Assembly (NCBI GenBank): GCA_948470565.1 | Contig: CAOKPF010000014.1 | Location: 1 to 34,389 of the forward strand | Length of the DNA stretch: 34,389 nucleotides | Reading direction: 5' to 3' | DNA from: an uncultured Clostridium sp. | Lineage (GTDB): Bacteria; Bacillota; Clostridia; TANB77; CAG-465 | In this document: positions 1 through 8,968 of the stretch, piece by piece | How the letters are laid out: each line of letters begins with the position of its first letter | Numbering within the stretch: the first letter of the stretch is position 1 | Program-made: the position numbers and the translations under genes | The notes under the pieces: generated by a model | Databases searched by the model: none | Seen by the model: the letters and a program-made list of their open reading frames with translations, nothing else | Told to the model about the DNA's origin: nothing

Positions 1-282
1 TCTTAATACTTTTTAATTTGATTTTTTTTGTAGTTATTAATTCGCTAATCAACATATAAATTATAAAGAAGAAAAAATATCCTCTTATATTATCATTATA
101 ATTAAAAACACTAAAATGTCCAAAGTTATCCAAAAATTTATCTGAATAATTCCAATATTTTATAAATCCCAATATAATTTTAAATTGCTAAAACATGAAT
201 GCAAAAAAGTAATTAAGAAAATTATAACGCTACATATTATATATTTTTTACTATTATTATTACTTTTTCTAACTTTTATCAT
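1..282 (-). pseudogene. Frameshifted membrane-protein fragment at left edge
   Basis: An ATG at 282 opens a 40-codon frame: a basic start (MIKVRKSNNN), a hydrophobic helix (residues about 14-30) and a stop at 160-162. In another frame, open from 187 to the window edge, the reading continues for 62 codons with a second hydrophobic stretch (RGYFFFFIIYMLI). Joined near 160-185, the two frames would give a small protein with two membrane segments. I see no clear Shine-Dalgarno sequence. I do not recognise the family. It could be a decayed gene, a sequencing indel or chance open frames in AT-rich DNA. Confidence 0.3.
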
Positions 283-335
283 AATTTATTATATTTATAT
301 AATTTGAATTAATTTACAATATAAAAAGATGTGTA

Positions 336-365
336 ATTTAAGTATAACTATTATTAAAGTTAAAT
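336..365 (-). repeat. Decayed terminal CRISPR repeat
   Basis: This 30-base copy differs from the array consensus at four positions (7, 10, 18 and 30). It lies 37 bases from the first clean repeat, which is one spacer length. A degenerate repeat is expected at the leader-distal end, so it fixes the left side as the old end of the array. Confidence 0.8.
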
Positions 366-402
366 AAAATAGAAAAAAAGGAAGAAATACCTTTATTTTC
401 AT

Positions 403-1620
403 ATTTAAATACAATTATTGTTAAAGTTAAACAAATTAGAATAAAATCTATTCACTCTTCACTTGCAATATTTAAATACAACTATTGTTAAAGTTAAACG
501 AAAGCGAGGTGATTAATTTTGTATAATTTATTTAATTTAAATACAACTATTGTTAAGGTTAAACAATAGGAGATAATCAAAATAATATTATCCATACAAA
601 ATTTAAATACAACTATTGTTAAAGTTAAACAAATGTGATATTATTTTATTAAAGGGGGCATTAAAAATTTAAATACAACTATTGTTAAAGTTAAACTTAC
701 TGCGCTTAAGGATAAAGTAAGTTATATTAACAAATTTAAATACAACTATTGTTAAAGTTAAACATGTCTGATACGCAAAAGAAAGCTATCGTAATCGAAT
801 TTAAATACAACTATTGTTAAAGTTAAACTATGGTGAAGTGACTAATCCTAAAATATTGTTAAAATTTAAATACAACTATTGTTAAAGTTAAACCTTTGAA
901 CCATATGGTATTGCATTAGCTGTTTTTTTAATTTAAATACAACTATTGTTAAAGTTAAACGTAGTTTCTCCACAACTAACTATAAAATCTATACCTATTT
1001 AAATACAACTATTGTTAAAGCTAAACAGTTGACTACAAAAAAATATCAGAAGATACATTCAAATTTAAATACAACTATTGTTAAAGTTAAACATAGTCCT
1101 TTTCTGTAATAACTCTACTTGGATTAGTATTTAAATACAACTATTGTTAAAGTTAAACTAGCACACCCAGAAATTTGCTTAGAAGCTGTTAAAAAATTTA
1201 AATACAACTATTGTTAAAGTTAAACGGAGTGATGCGAGTTGAATATATATTTTGTAATAAATTTAAATACAACTATTGTTAAAGTTAAACCCTGCATTTT
1301 ATAAGTCTTAATTATTTCTTCTTTCTTTATTTAAATACAACTATTGTTAAAGTTAAACTTGCTATAGCTAATAATTCAATTTCTTTATTTTTTATATTTA
1401 AATACAACTATTGTTAAAGTTAAACGTAATGCAATAGAAAATGTACTGAACAGACTTGAATTTAAATACAACTATTGTTAAAGTTAAACTTGGCCACTAT
1501 TAGTAATAATGGAAGCAGTAACAGATTTAAATACAACTATTGTTAAAGTTAAACGTAAAACTTTCCCTTGTTTTGTTAATTTTTTCTTTTATTTAAATAC
1601 AACTATTGTTAAAGTTAAAC
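403..1620 (-). CRISPR. CRISPR array, 19 repeats, type I-B-like repeat
   Basis: Nineteen 30-base repeats start at 403, 470, 535, 601, 667, 734, 799, 864, 931, 997, 1063, 1129, 1196, 1261, 1329, 1396, 1460, 1525 and 1591. On the plus strand each begins ATTTAAATAC and ends AAAGTTAAAC. The 18 spacers are 34-38 bases long. Only the copies at 403, 535 and 997 differ, by one base each; the others are identical. Read on the minus strand the repeat begins GTTTAACTTT and ends TATTTAAAT, the shape of clostridial I-B repeats whose end forms the crRNA 5' handle. With decay on the left, transcription from a leader on the right is likely. No cas gene lies in the window, so effectors must be beyond the left edge or elsewhere. 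Some array bases fall in a chance plus-strand open frame that is not a gene. Confidence 0.97.
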
Positions 1621-1868
1621 CATCGAAAAATCAACATTTTAAAAAATTCCTACCCTACAAATTCATTGATATTTCAAGCTTTTTTTTATTTTTTTCCAGC
1701 GATTATTTATTTTATAGTTTTAGCCATATTACTGCATTATACTAATTTAGCTGGAAAAAAATAATATTATATTACTTTCTTAATTTATTTTTCTTGCCTA
1801 TTTATTCTTGTAACAATTATGCAGATTTATTTAATTCAATAATATCTTCTATTAATTTCATTTACCTA
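1621..1868 (-). promoter_or_regulatory. Putative CRISPR leader with inverted repeat
   Basis: This AT-rich, gene-free segment touches the last perfect repeat, on the side opposite the decayed repeats. On the minus strand a TATAAT box lies at 1736-1741. A perfect 13-base inverted repeat (ATTTTTTTCCAGC at 1688-1700, its complement at 1750-1762) encloses 49 bases including that box. The assignment as leader rests on position and array polarity. I see no strong rho-independent terminator here for the polysaccharide operon that ends at 1869, so read-through into the array is possible. Confidence 0.55.
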
Positions 1869-2960
1869 TTAAAATTTATTTAATACATCTATTACATAAG
1901 TTATTTCCTCATCGCTCATACCCTCATATAACGGAAGTGATAATACCATATTTGAATATTCTTCTGTAATTGGAAGGCTTCCTGCCTTTATATTAAGATA
2001 TGAATAAGCCTTTTGTAAATGTGGAGGAATTGGATAATGAATTACAGTTCCTATTTCATTTTCCTTTAGATATTTTACAAGCTCATCTCTATTTTCACAC
2101 ATTATGACAAATAAATGCCATACTGCCGTTGCTCTATCTAATACTCTAGGTAATTTTATTTTAGGATTTTTTATTTCATTTAAATATCTATTTGCTACAT
2201 ATTCTCTATTTTTATTTAACTCTTCTAAATGAGTAAGTTTTACTCTAAGAAATCCTGCTTGTATTTCATCAAGTCTAGAATTTCTACCAATATAATCATT
2301 TACATATCTTACCAAACTCCCATAATTTCTTAGTGCCTTTGCTTTTTTCACATACTCCTCATTATTTAATGTAATTGCGCCAGCATCTCCAAAAGCTCCC
2401 AAATTTTTACTTGGATAGAAACTAAAACAACCTATATCCCCAAATGAACCAACTTGTTTTCCATCAAAAGTTGCCCCATGAGCTTGTGCACAGTCTTCTA
2501 CTACATATAGATTATGTTTTTTTGCAATCTTACATATCTGTTCCATATTAGACGCTTGTCCATAAAAATGTACAACAAGAATTGCTTTTGTTTTAGATGT
2601 AATTTTTTCTTCTAACTTATTTACATCTATGTTATAATATTCATCTGGTTCAACAAATACAGGTGTTGCACCATTTTTACTAATTCCCATAACAGATGCA
2701 ATATACGTATTTCCTTGTACTAAAACCTCATCACCTTTACCAACACCAAGTATTTCAAAGGCAAGTTCTAAGGCATCAAGTCCACTAGCAACTCCAACAC
2801 AATACTTAGTACCAACAAATTTAGCAAATTCCTCTTCAAAACATTTTACTTCATTTCCAAGAACATACCAACCACTTCTTAAAACATCTAAAGCCTTTTT
2901 TTCATACTCAGCTTGATATTTAAAAAATTGATTTCCAAGTTTATTAAATTCTACTTTCAT
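1869..2960 (-). CDS. DegT/DnrJ/EryC1/StrS sugar aminotransferase
   Basis: This is a PLP-dependent aminotransferase of the type that aminates nucleotide-linked keto sugars. The 363 residues match the family length. Visible landmarks are the SGLDAL phosphate-binding segment (59-64), VEDCAQAHG with the PLP-ring Asp156, and the lysine motif [12 protein letters not shown] with Lys185 as the Schiff-base residue. The closest types I know are FdtB/QdtB (dTDP-3-keto-6-deoxyhexose aminotransferases) and WecE. With RmlA and RmlB encoded in the window, the substrate could come from dTDP-4-keto-6-deoxyglucose. FdtB-type enzymes need a 3,4-ketoisomerase, however, and none is visible, so the exact substrate is open. 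It is the last gene of the operon, 10 bases after the GtrII-like gene, and borders the CRISPR leader. Confidence 0.9.
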   Translation of the reverse strand: MKVEFNKLGNQFFKYQAEYEKKALDVLRSGWYVLGNEVKCFEEEFAKFVGTKYCVGVASGLDALELAFEILGVGKGDEVLVQGNTYIASVMGISKNGATPVFVEPDEYYNIDVNKLEEKITSKTKAILVVHFYGQASNMEQICKIAKKHNLYVVEDCAQAHGATFDGKQVGSFGDIGCFSFYPSKNLGAFGDAGAITLNNEEYVKKAKALRNYGSLVRYVNDYIGRNSRLDEIQAGFLRVKLTHLEELNKNREYVANRYLNEIKNPKIKLPRVLDRATAVWHLFVIMCENRDELVKYLKENEIGTVIHYPIPPHLQKAYSYLNIKAGSLPITEEYSNMVLSLPLYEGMSDEEITYVIDVLNKF

Positions 2961-2970
2961 TATATCCCCC

Positions 2971-4524
2971 TTATATACTAAAATCTGATATTTTTACAAC
3001 CACAATATCATCATAAACACGAATACTTCCCTCACTTGGATAAATAGATAAATCTTTTGCAACTTCTTGATATTTTTCCTTATCCTCAGTAGTAGCTAAT
3101 TTAAAATCATATCCTGCTACATTTATAAATGAACGCATTCTAAACATATTACCATTATCCCATTCATATATAGACTTTCCTATTAACTCTTGATTAATTA
3201 TTGCAGTTACTTGACCTGCTTCTTTTTTTCCATAAATACACAGTTTATAGTTATTTATCTTCCCATCTACTATATCATATATATCATTTGCAAGTTTATT
3301 TGAAAAATTTAAATCCTGTTGATATCTAATATTATCACTATAATTTAACTTTATTATATATGTAGATTGCCTAATTCCTATAACAATAGTAGCAAATACT
3401 AATGCATAGCTAAAATTTTTCTTATTAATAGAAATTGCAAAAATATACCAAATACAAGAAATCATAATAGTAAGTGTTTGCATAGTTCTATAAGGCATTG
3501 TTGTACCAAGTAAAATTGATATAATAAATGGTGAAAACAATATAACCATAAATATTACTGGTATAATAAATTTACTATATTTTTTACATTTAAAAACATA
3601 CCAAATTCCTAAAATTAAAGTTAGCATTACAGTAGGCATAATTATATTTGCACCATATACTGCATTTTTAAAAAAAATTGATATAATAAAGTCTTTTATA
3701 AGTACTATTGTTTCCTTTAAAGGTCTTCTTGTCCAACCAATAAAACCATCTATATATGAATCTGAGCTAATCGAAAATAACTTTAACAAGATTTTATTCA
3801 TTATATAATACGCAATAATTGACATAATTATAATCATTATATAATATATAATATTCTTACATAATCTAACAATATCTTTAATATTTCTAATATTATCATC
3901 ATTTATTATTTTTAACAGCATAAATGTACAAATTAATGTTATATAGTAAGAAATAAAAGACTGATATATACCTATACAACATGCTAAAATAAATACACAT
4001 AATCCCAAATATATATACTCACTATTCTTGTTTTTAGCATTAAATTTATTATTTATATAATCATATGAGAGCTTAGCTACAATGGTTGTAAACAGCATAC
4101 CTATACTGATCTCAACATTAAATGTAGTAAAATATATATAATGAACAGATATTGGCAATGTTAAAAAAATTATACAAAATACTATATTTGCTATCGTGTT
4201 ATTTTTACCTATAATATTACTTAACACACTACAAGTATAAATTGAAGTAATAGCCATTACTACTACACAAAGAAATGTATTTTTAAATGGTATTATATTA
4301 TTAGTCATAAGTAATTCTTTTAATGCACCTATTGTAAATCTACCTTGTGAAATCCAATTTATACTATTACTTTCCCCCTCTACTATTGCATACTCCGAAT
4401 CCACTCCAACAGTGAAATTTGTAATAGTATAACCATATGAAAGAATACAAAAAAATATAACTGTAATTATTACACATCTATTATTAATAATAAAGTTCTT
4501 AGTACTCTTTATAAATTCTTCCAT
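2971..4524 (-). CDS. GtrII-like membrane glycosyltransferase
   Basis: This polytopic membrane protein of 517 residues has roughly ten or more hydrophobic helices, the first at about 14-34, and a soluble C-terminal part after about residue 415. The first outward loop holds GVDSE (40-44), and INWISQGRF follows at 55-63. Acidic residues there are typical of GT-C-type enzymes that use polyprenyl-phosphate sugars. The overall pattern resembles the Glucosyl transferase GtrII family, which adds side-chain glucose to surface polysaccharide on the outer face of the membrane. I infer a side-chain modification of the exported glycan. It lies 2 bases after the 791-residue glycosyltransferase and 10 bases before the aminotransferase. 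No partner flippase or GtrB homologue is visible. Confidence 0.7.
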   Translation of the reverse strand: MEEFIKSTKNFIINNRCVIITVIFFCILSYGYTITNFTVGVDSEYAIVEGESNSINWISQGRFTIGALKELLMTNNIIPFKNTFLCVVVMAITSIYTCSVLSNIIGKNNTIANIVFCIIFLTLPISVHYIYFTTFNVEISIGMLFTTIVAKLSYDYINNKFNAKNKNSEYIYLGLCVFILACCIGIYQSFISYYITLICTFMLLKIINDDNIRNIKDIVRLCKNIIYYIMIIIMSIIAYYIMNKILLKLFSISSDSYIDGFIGWTRRPLKETIVLIKDFIISIFFKNAVYGANIIMPTVMLTLILGIWYVFKCKKYSKFIIPVIFMVILFSPFIISILLGTTMPYRTMQTLTIMISCIWYIFAISINKKNFSYALVFATIVIGIRQSTYIIKLNYSDNIRYQQDLNFSNKLANDIYDIVDGKINNYKLCIYGKKEAGQVTAIINQELIGKSIYEWDNGNMFRMRSFINVAGYDFKLATTEDKEKYQEVAKDLSIYPSEGSIRVYDDIVVVKISDFSI

Positions 4525-4526
4525 AA

Positions 4527-6902
4527 TTACTTTGCCCCCTTGTTAAAATTAGGTATTACTTTATTTATTAATTTCCACCTTTTAGAATTAATAATATTTT
4601 TATACTCATCTACTAACTGTGTATGCTCTTTTTCCACTCTGTTGTTATAATCCTTTAATTCGTTAAATGACTTAGCAAAATCATTTAATTCTGTTTCATA
4701 TTTTTTATTATTATTTATTGCTATTTTCAAACATTTATCATATTCATCAAGTTCTCCTCTTTGCTCTACAAGCTTGTATATATACTTTCTTTTCTCATTA
4801 ACATAATCATTTTTTAAATATTCCAATTTAATCATATCCGATATATCATTATACATAATATTTTCTTTTGGTACATTTTCATATATTTTCTTATACTCAT
4901 TACACATTTCATTTAATGTCTTTTCTTTTTCTTTTAATTTTTTTACATTATCTTTCTTTTTTAAAAATTCATCTTTATTATTTTTTATATACACTATTTT
5001 TTTCATTACATCTTCAGGTGTAGAATTTATATCAATTATATATCCTGCATCTTCATTTGAAATTCTCTCATTTATAGCACCAATATTATATGTAATTATA
5101 GGAATTTCAGCCATTATACTTTCTGTTAATGTATACGAAAATGTTTCTGGCCAAATAGATAATAGACATACTAAATCAATACAGTTTTCTTTTAGTAAAT
5201 TTATTAAATTATCTCTTTCATAAATTCCATGATATGTATAATTTCCTTTACTTTCATTATAGTTATTATCACTAGTTGTACCGAACAGATGTATTTTTAT
5301 TGTATCATCATTTAAATTATCTACTAAAAATTTTAGCACATTAAAGCCTTTATGCTCATTTATTCCACCTAGAAATGCAATATTAAAAGTATTTTTTTCT
5401 CTTGCATCATTTTCAAATATATCATATTTTTTAGAACCATGATAAATTACATCAATTTCTAAATCGCTATATACTTTTTCAATCTCAAATTTAGCAGTAT
5501 TTGATGGAACTATTATTTTGTCAAATTTTTTTAAATTTTCTCTCCATTCATTTTGCCATATTGGTATAATATTACTATTACAATTTAATTTCTTTTTTAA
5601 GCACTTTTCACAATTTTTCTCTTCTAGCAATGCACAATACTTAGTATCTTCATTAAGCATCTGAATTGTAGGGCAAATAGTATAATAATCATGTAATGTA
5701 ATCATTGTATATATATTTCTTTTTTTTGCAATATCTACTAAGTCCATATAATGTTCTTTAAAGTGATGTATATGTATTAAATCTATTTTAAACATATCTA
5801 TTATATTTTCTACCATTTTTCCATACTCTGTGTTATACAAATAAAAATTAGTATATGATTGGATCTTATCCATTTCAATTTCTGCTTCGTAGTCTTCAAA
5901 AAAAGCCTTTACAAAATAACAATCTTTAAAATCCTTATCTGGAAAAAGTATAAAAAAGTTGAAATACTTACGAAGTCCATTTATCAAATCATATATATGA
6001 AGAGTTGTACCACCTAAATTTTTTTCGCTCAACTCTCTAAAATCATGTATAACAAATAATATATTCTTTTTTTTATTTATTTGTGTATATATCATAATAT
6101 TTTTCTGTATATATGATATGGGGTAATTTAATACAAAATTATTTGTATTTTCATAATTTACAGGATATTTTTCTTGTAATATTTTAAGATGTGATGCTAT
6201 CATTTCCTCTTTTTCTTTTGAAAATGATTGCGTACCTTTATGGTATATATATGTATTGTCACATAATAAATGTTTATATCCAAGTTCTAAAGCTCTATAA
6301 CAAAAGTCATTTTCTTCGCCATATCCTTTTTCAAACGTTATATCATCAAATAGTCCAACATCATTTAATGATTTTCTAGTAATATACAAACAAAATCCAT
6401 GACCTGTTGGAATTTGTGGATACAAATTCATACTTACTTTTTCCACTAACTCTGCGTATTCTTGTAACTCAAATCCACTTGGAATACTATTTTCAACCAT
6501 AGGTATAGGCACTGAGGCAAGTGTTGCATTATTTGAAAGCGGTGTAACAGTAGATACCATTTCTTGACTATACGCACAATTTTGCATTTTTTCAACCCAA
6601 TTAAAAGTTACTTCTGTATCACTATTTAACAAAATTACATCATTATTTGATAATTTTAGTCCAACATTTACAGTTTTTACAAATCCTAAATTTTCTTTAT
6701 TACTTTTTAATATAATATTTAAATCACTATATTTACTTACAAATTCTTCTAACATAGGTTCTATTCTTGTATCAGTACTCATATCGTTTATAAGTATTAA
6801 TCTATGTTGTTTTAAATCAGTATTATTAATAACTGTTTCTATACATTTTTTTACAAAATCATAAGCGTTATATATTGGAATAACAATATCTACATCGCAC
6901 AT
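4527..6902 (-). CDS. Bifunctional GT2-GT4 glycosyltransferase with coiled coil
   Basis: This 791-residue protein looks like two glycosyltransferases in one chain. Residues 1 to about 260 form a GT2/GT-A domain (DIVIPIYNAYDF start; LNSDTEV with Asp95 as the metal/nucleotide motif; YGEENDFCYR acceptor-side motif at 194-203). Residues about 278-640 form a GT4/GT-B domain with GG at 297-298 and the E-x7-E pair Glu586/Glu594. Five cysteines at 410-441, including a CEKC pair, form a metal-site-like insertion seen in some GT4 enzymes. The C-terminus (about 680-780) is a charged coiled coil ending in SKRWKLINKVIP, a tail common on surface-glycan GT2 proteins. It is probably cytoplasmic and adds two successive sugars. 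RBS TAGGAGG precedes the ATG. Confidence 0.85.
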   Translation of the reverse strand: MCDVDIVIPIYNAYDFVKKCIETVINNTDLKQHRLILINDMSTDTRIEPMLEEFVSKYSDLNIILKSNKENLGFVKTVNVGLKLSNNDVILLNSDTEVTFNWVEKMQNCAYSQEMVSTVTPLSNNATLASVPIPMVENSIPSGFELQEYAELVEKVSMNLYPQIPTGHGFCLYITRKSLNDVGLFDDITFEKGYGEENDFCYRALELGYKHLLCDNTYIYHKGTQSFSKEKEEMIASHLKILQEKYPVNYENTNNFVLNYPISYIQKNIMIYTQINKKKNILFVIHDFRELSEKNLGGTTLHIYDLINGLRKYFNFFILFPDKDFKDCYFVKAFFEDYEAEIEMDKIQSYTNFYLYNTEYGKMVENIIDMFKIDLIHIHHFKEHYMDLVDIAKKRNIYTMITLHDYYTICPTIQMLNEDTKYCALLEEKNCEKCLKKKLNCNSNIIPIWQNEWRENLKKFDKIIVPSNTAKFEIEKVYSDLEIDVIYHGSKKYDIFENDAREKNTFNIAFLGGINEHKGFNVLKFLVDNLNDDTIKIHLFGTTSDNNYNESKGNYTYHGIYERDNLINLLKENCIDLVCLLSIWPETFSYTLTESIMAEIPIITYNIGAINERISNEDAGYIIDINSTPEDVMKKIVYIKNNKDEFLKKKDNVKKLKEKEKTLNEMCNEYKKIYENVPKENIMYNDISDMIKLEYLKNDYVNEKRKYIYKLVEQRGELDEYDKCLKIAINNNKKYETELNDFAKSFNELKDYNNRVEKEHTQLVDEYKNIINSKRWKLINKVIPNFNKGAK

Positions 6903-6912
6903 ACCCTACCTC

Positions 6913-8967
6913 CTAATCATTAACTATCTGTCTTAACTTATTTTTTACTTTAGTCTTAAAACTCTTTGGAAATAGCTTTAAGAAAAATAAAAATACTTTT
7001 CTTTTAAAACTAACTTTATTACCACTTTTATTATTATCTACTTTTTTATTACTTTCCTTTAACTCTTTAAAAATCATTTCATCTTTTACATACCATCTTT
7101 TAGAGTTCTCTAAATCTATATCTGATAATTCTACTTTTTCTTTTTTTGCATTTCTAAAATAGTCAATATATCTACCTATATTATCTTGTATATCAAAATT
7201 TTTAGAAGTTTCTAAAGCATTTTTCCTCATTTTATTTAATACATCTACATTGTTTAACAGATATTCTACTTTTTCAATATATTTATCTACATTATTTATT
7301 TCCTTTATTACAAAAGAATTTTCACCATCTTTTGCATATTCATTAACACCAAAAGAATTTGACATAATTGGAACTACGCCTGATGCCATAGCCTCTAGTG
7401 GAGTAAGTCCAAAACCTTCTATTATGGCTGTATCTATATATATATCAGTAGTGTTCATTATTTGATTAACTTTTTCTCTACTAAGTGGTCCTTCATACAT
7501 ATTTACCTTAATATCACTGTTATTTATAGGGAACATTATTTCCCTTGTATATATTACATTTATTTCAATATTGAGCTCTTTTAATGTTAAATTCTTTAAA
7601 ATTTCTGCAAGCATAAAATCAGCCTTATTATAACTATCTCTAAAAACTAATGTTATAACTTTTTTGTCTTCACTTCTTGTGTCTTCCCTACTGTTATTAT
7701 ATAGCAATCTTAAATTTATATTATTAGGAATAACAGTTGCCTCTTTCCCAAAATTCATAATACATTTATTTTTTAAAAACTCTGATATAGCAAGTATATT
7801 AGTGCTATTTTTACAAGCAAGTTCAGCCCAGCTATATACTTCACCATTATCAAAACATGGTTCATATCCTTGCATAAAATTAACATATGGTATATCATAT
7901 TTTTCTGCAATAGTTTTTACAAAAAATATTGTAGGATATATAGTACCAACTATACACTTTGGTTTTATTTTATCAATATTTTTCATAAAACATGGATTAA
8001 ATATCATTATTTCATCATAAGAATGTATTCTTTCAGTAAGAATACTTGCGTTTACTCCATTTATACACATATAGTTTACTAAGTCAACTACAACATGTAC
8101 TCCACCAGCTCTTTGATGAATATCTGGCAAGAAAAACAGTACTTCAGGTTCTACTATTTCGTTGCGCACACTCTTTAACTTATTTTTTATATATTCTATC
8201 GGATCATTTTTTACATACTCTTTCATTTTCTTCTCATATGGTTCCCTCCATCTATCAAAGAAAATTTTCCTGTTTTTCTCAAGCTTTTTTTGTTTCTCTT
8301 CACTAGTTCCAAACGACGCTTCCGATTTATGAAACACATAGGTATCTATTGCAAGTTTAGCACTAAAGCCTTTTTCCTCACTCTTAAACTGATAATCTGT
8401 TTCTTCACCATATCCCATACCATATATTTCATCTAATTTTCCTACTTTATCTAAGCACTCCCTTGTTATCATTAAACAGTTTCCAACAACAGTACAAGCA
8501 TCAAAACATTCTCCACTAAAGTTTTGCTCGAGTAAAGCATCCATTTGCATATAATTATATCCTTCAAACATTTCCAAAGTAATATTTGCAGCATTGCTAG
8601 CAACTGGACAAATTAGTCCAATACTACTATCCTTTTCAATATGAGCTATTAACTTAGGAATAGTATTCTTTGCAAGTAGACAATCAGAATTTAATAATAG
8701 TACAGTTTCCGCATTTGATAACTCTAACCCTGCATTTACATTTTTTACAAACCCTAAGTTATTTTGATTTGTTTTTAATATCACTTTATCCTTATACTTT
8801 TGCTCAATATTTTTTAAACAATTAAGTGTGAATTTACTGGAATTATCATTCATCAATATTACTTTATTTATATATTCATCTGGAGTATTTTGAAACAGTG
8901 CATAAACACACAAATTAACCCATTCTGGTGAATTATATATTGGAATAATTATGTCACATTTTTTCAT
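6913..8967 (-). CDS. Bifunctional GT2-GT4 glycosyltransferase
   Basis: This 684-residue protein has the same domain order as its downstream neighbour: a GT2 domain (residues 1 to about 250; CDIIIPIYNS start; LLLNSD with Asp95; GYGEETDYQFK near 185-195) followed by a GT4 domain (about 274-610; PDIHQRAGGVH loop; E-x7-E with Glu517 and Glu525 in EGFGLTPLEAMASG). The C-terminus is short, basic and hydrophobic (about 650-684), and could anchor the enzyme at the membrane surface. The GT2 halves of the two neighbours share spacing and motifs (NLGFVK, LLNSD), which suggests an old duplication followed by divergence. It lies 1 base after the upstream gene. Donor and acceptor sugars cannot be told from sequence. 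Confidence 0.85.
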   Translation of the reverse strand: MKKCDIIIPIYNSPEWVNLCVYALFQNTPDEYINKVILMNDNSSKFTLNCLKNIEQKYKDKVILKTNQNNLGFVKNVNAGLELSNAETVLLLNSDCLLAKNTIPKLIAHIEKDSSIGLICPVASNAANITLEMFEGYNYMQMDALLEQNFSGECFDACTVVGNCLMITRECLDKVGKLDEIYGMGYGEETDYQFKSEEKGFSAKLAIDTYVFHKSEASFGTSEEKQKKLEKNRKIFFDRWREPYEKKMKEYVKNDPIEYIKNKLKSVRNEIVEPEVLFFLPDIHQRAGGVHVVVDLVNYMCINGVNASILTERIHSYDEIMIFNPCFMKNIDKIKPKCIVGTIYPTIFFVKTIAEKYDIPYVNFMQGYEPCFDNGEVYSWAELACKNSTNILAISEFLKNKCIMNFGKEATVIPNNINLRLLYNNSREDTRSEDKKVITLVFRDSYNKADFMLAEILKNLTLKELNIEINVIYTREIMFPINNSDIKVNMYEGPLSREKVNQIMNTTDIYIDTAIIEGFGLTPLEAMASGVVPIMSNSFGVNEYAKDGENSFVIKEINNVDKYIEKVEYLLNNVDVLNKMRKNALETSKNFDIQDNIGRYIDYFRNAKKEKVELSDIDLENSKRWYVKDEMIFKELKESNKKVDNNKSGNKVSFKRKVFLFFLKLFPKSFKTKVKNKLRQIVND

Positions 8968-8968
8968 C

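Noticed and set aside
1509-1745. Plus-strand open frame of 78 codons across the CRISPR array
   Set aside because: It is made of two CRISPR repeats and spacers, has no ribosome binding site, and the repeated LNTTIVKVK is simply the translated repeat.
1817-1861. 14-codon ORF (MKLIEDIIELNKSA) just after the aminotransferase
   Set aside because: Only a weak AGG site and no sign of a family. It might be the stump of a lost operon gene, but it is too short to support.
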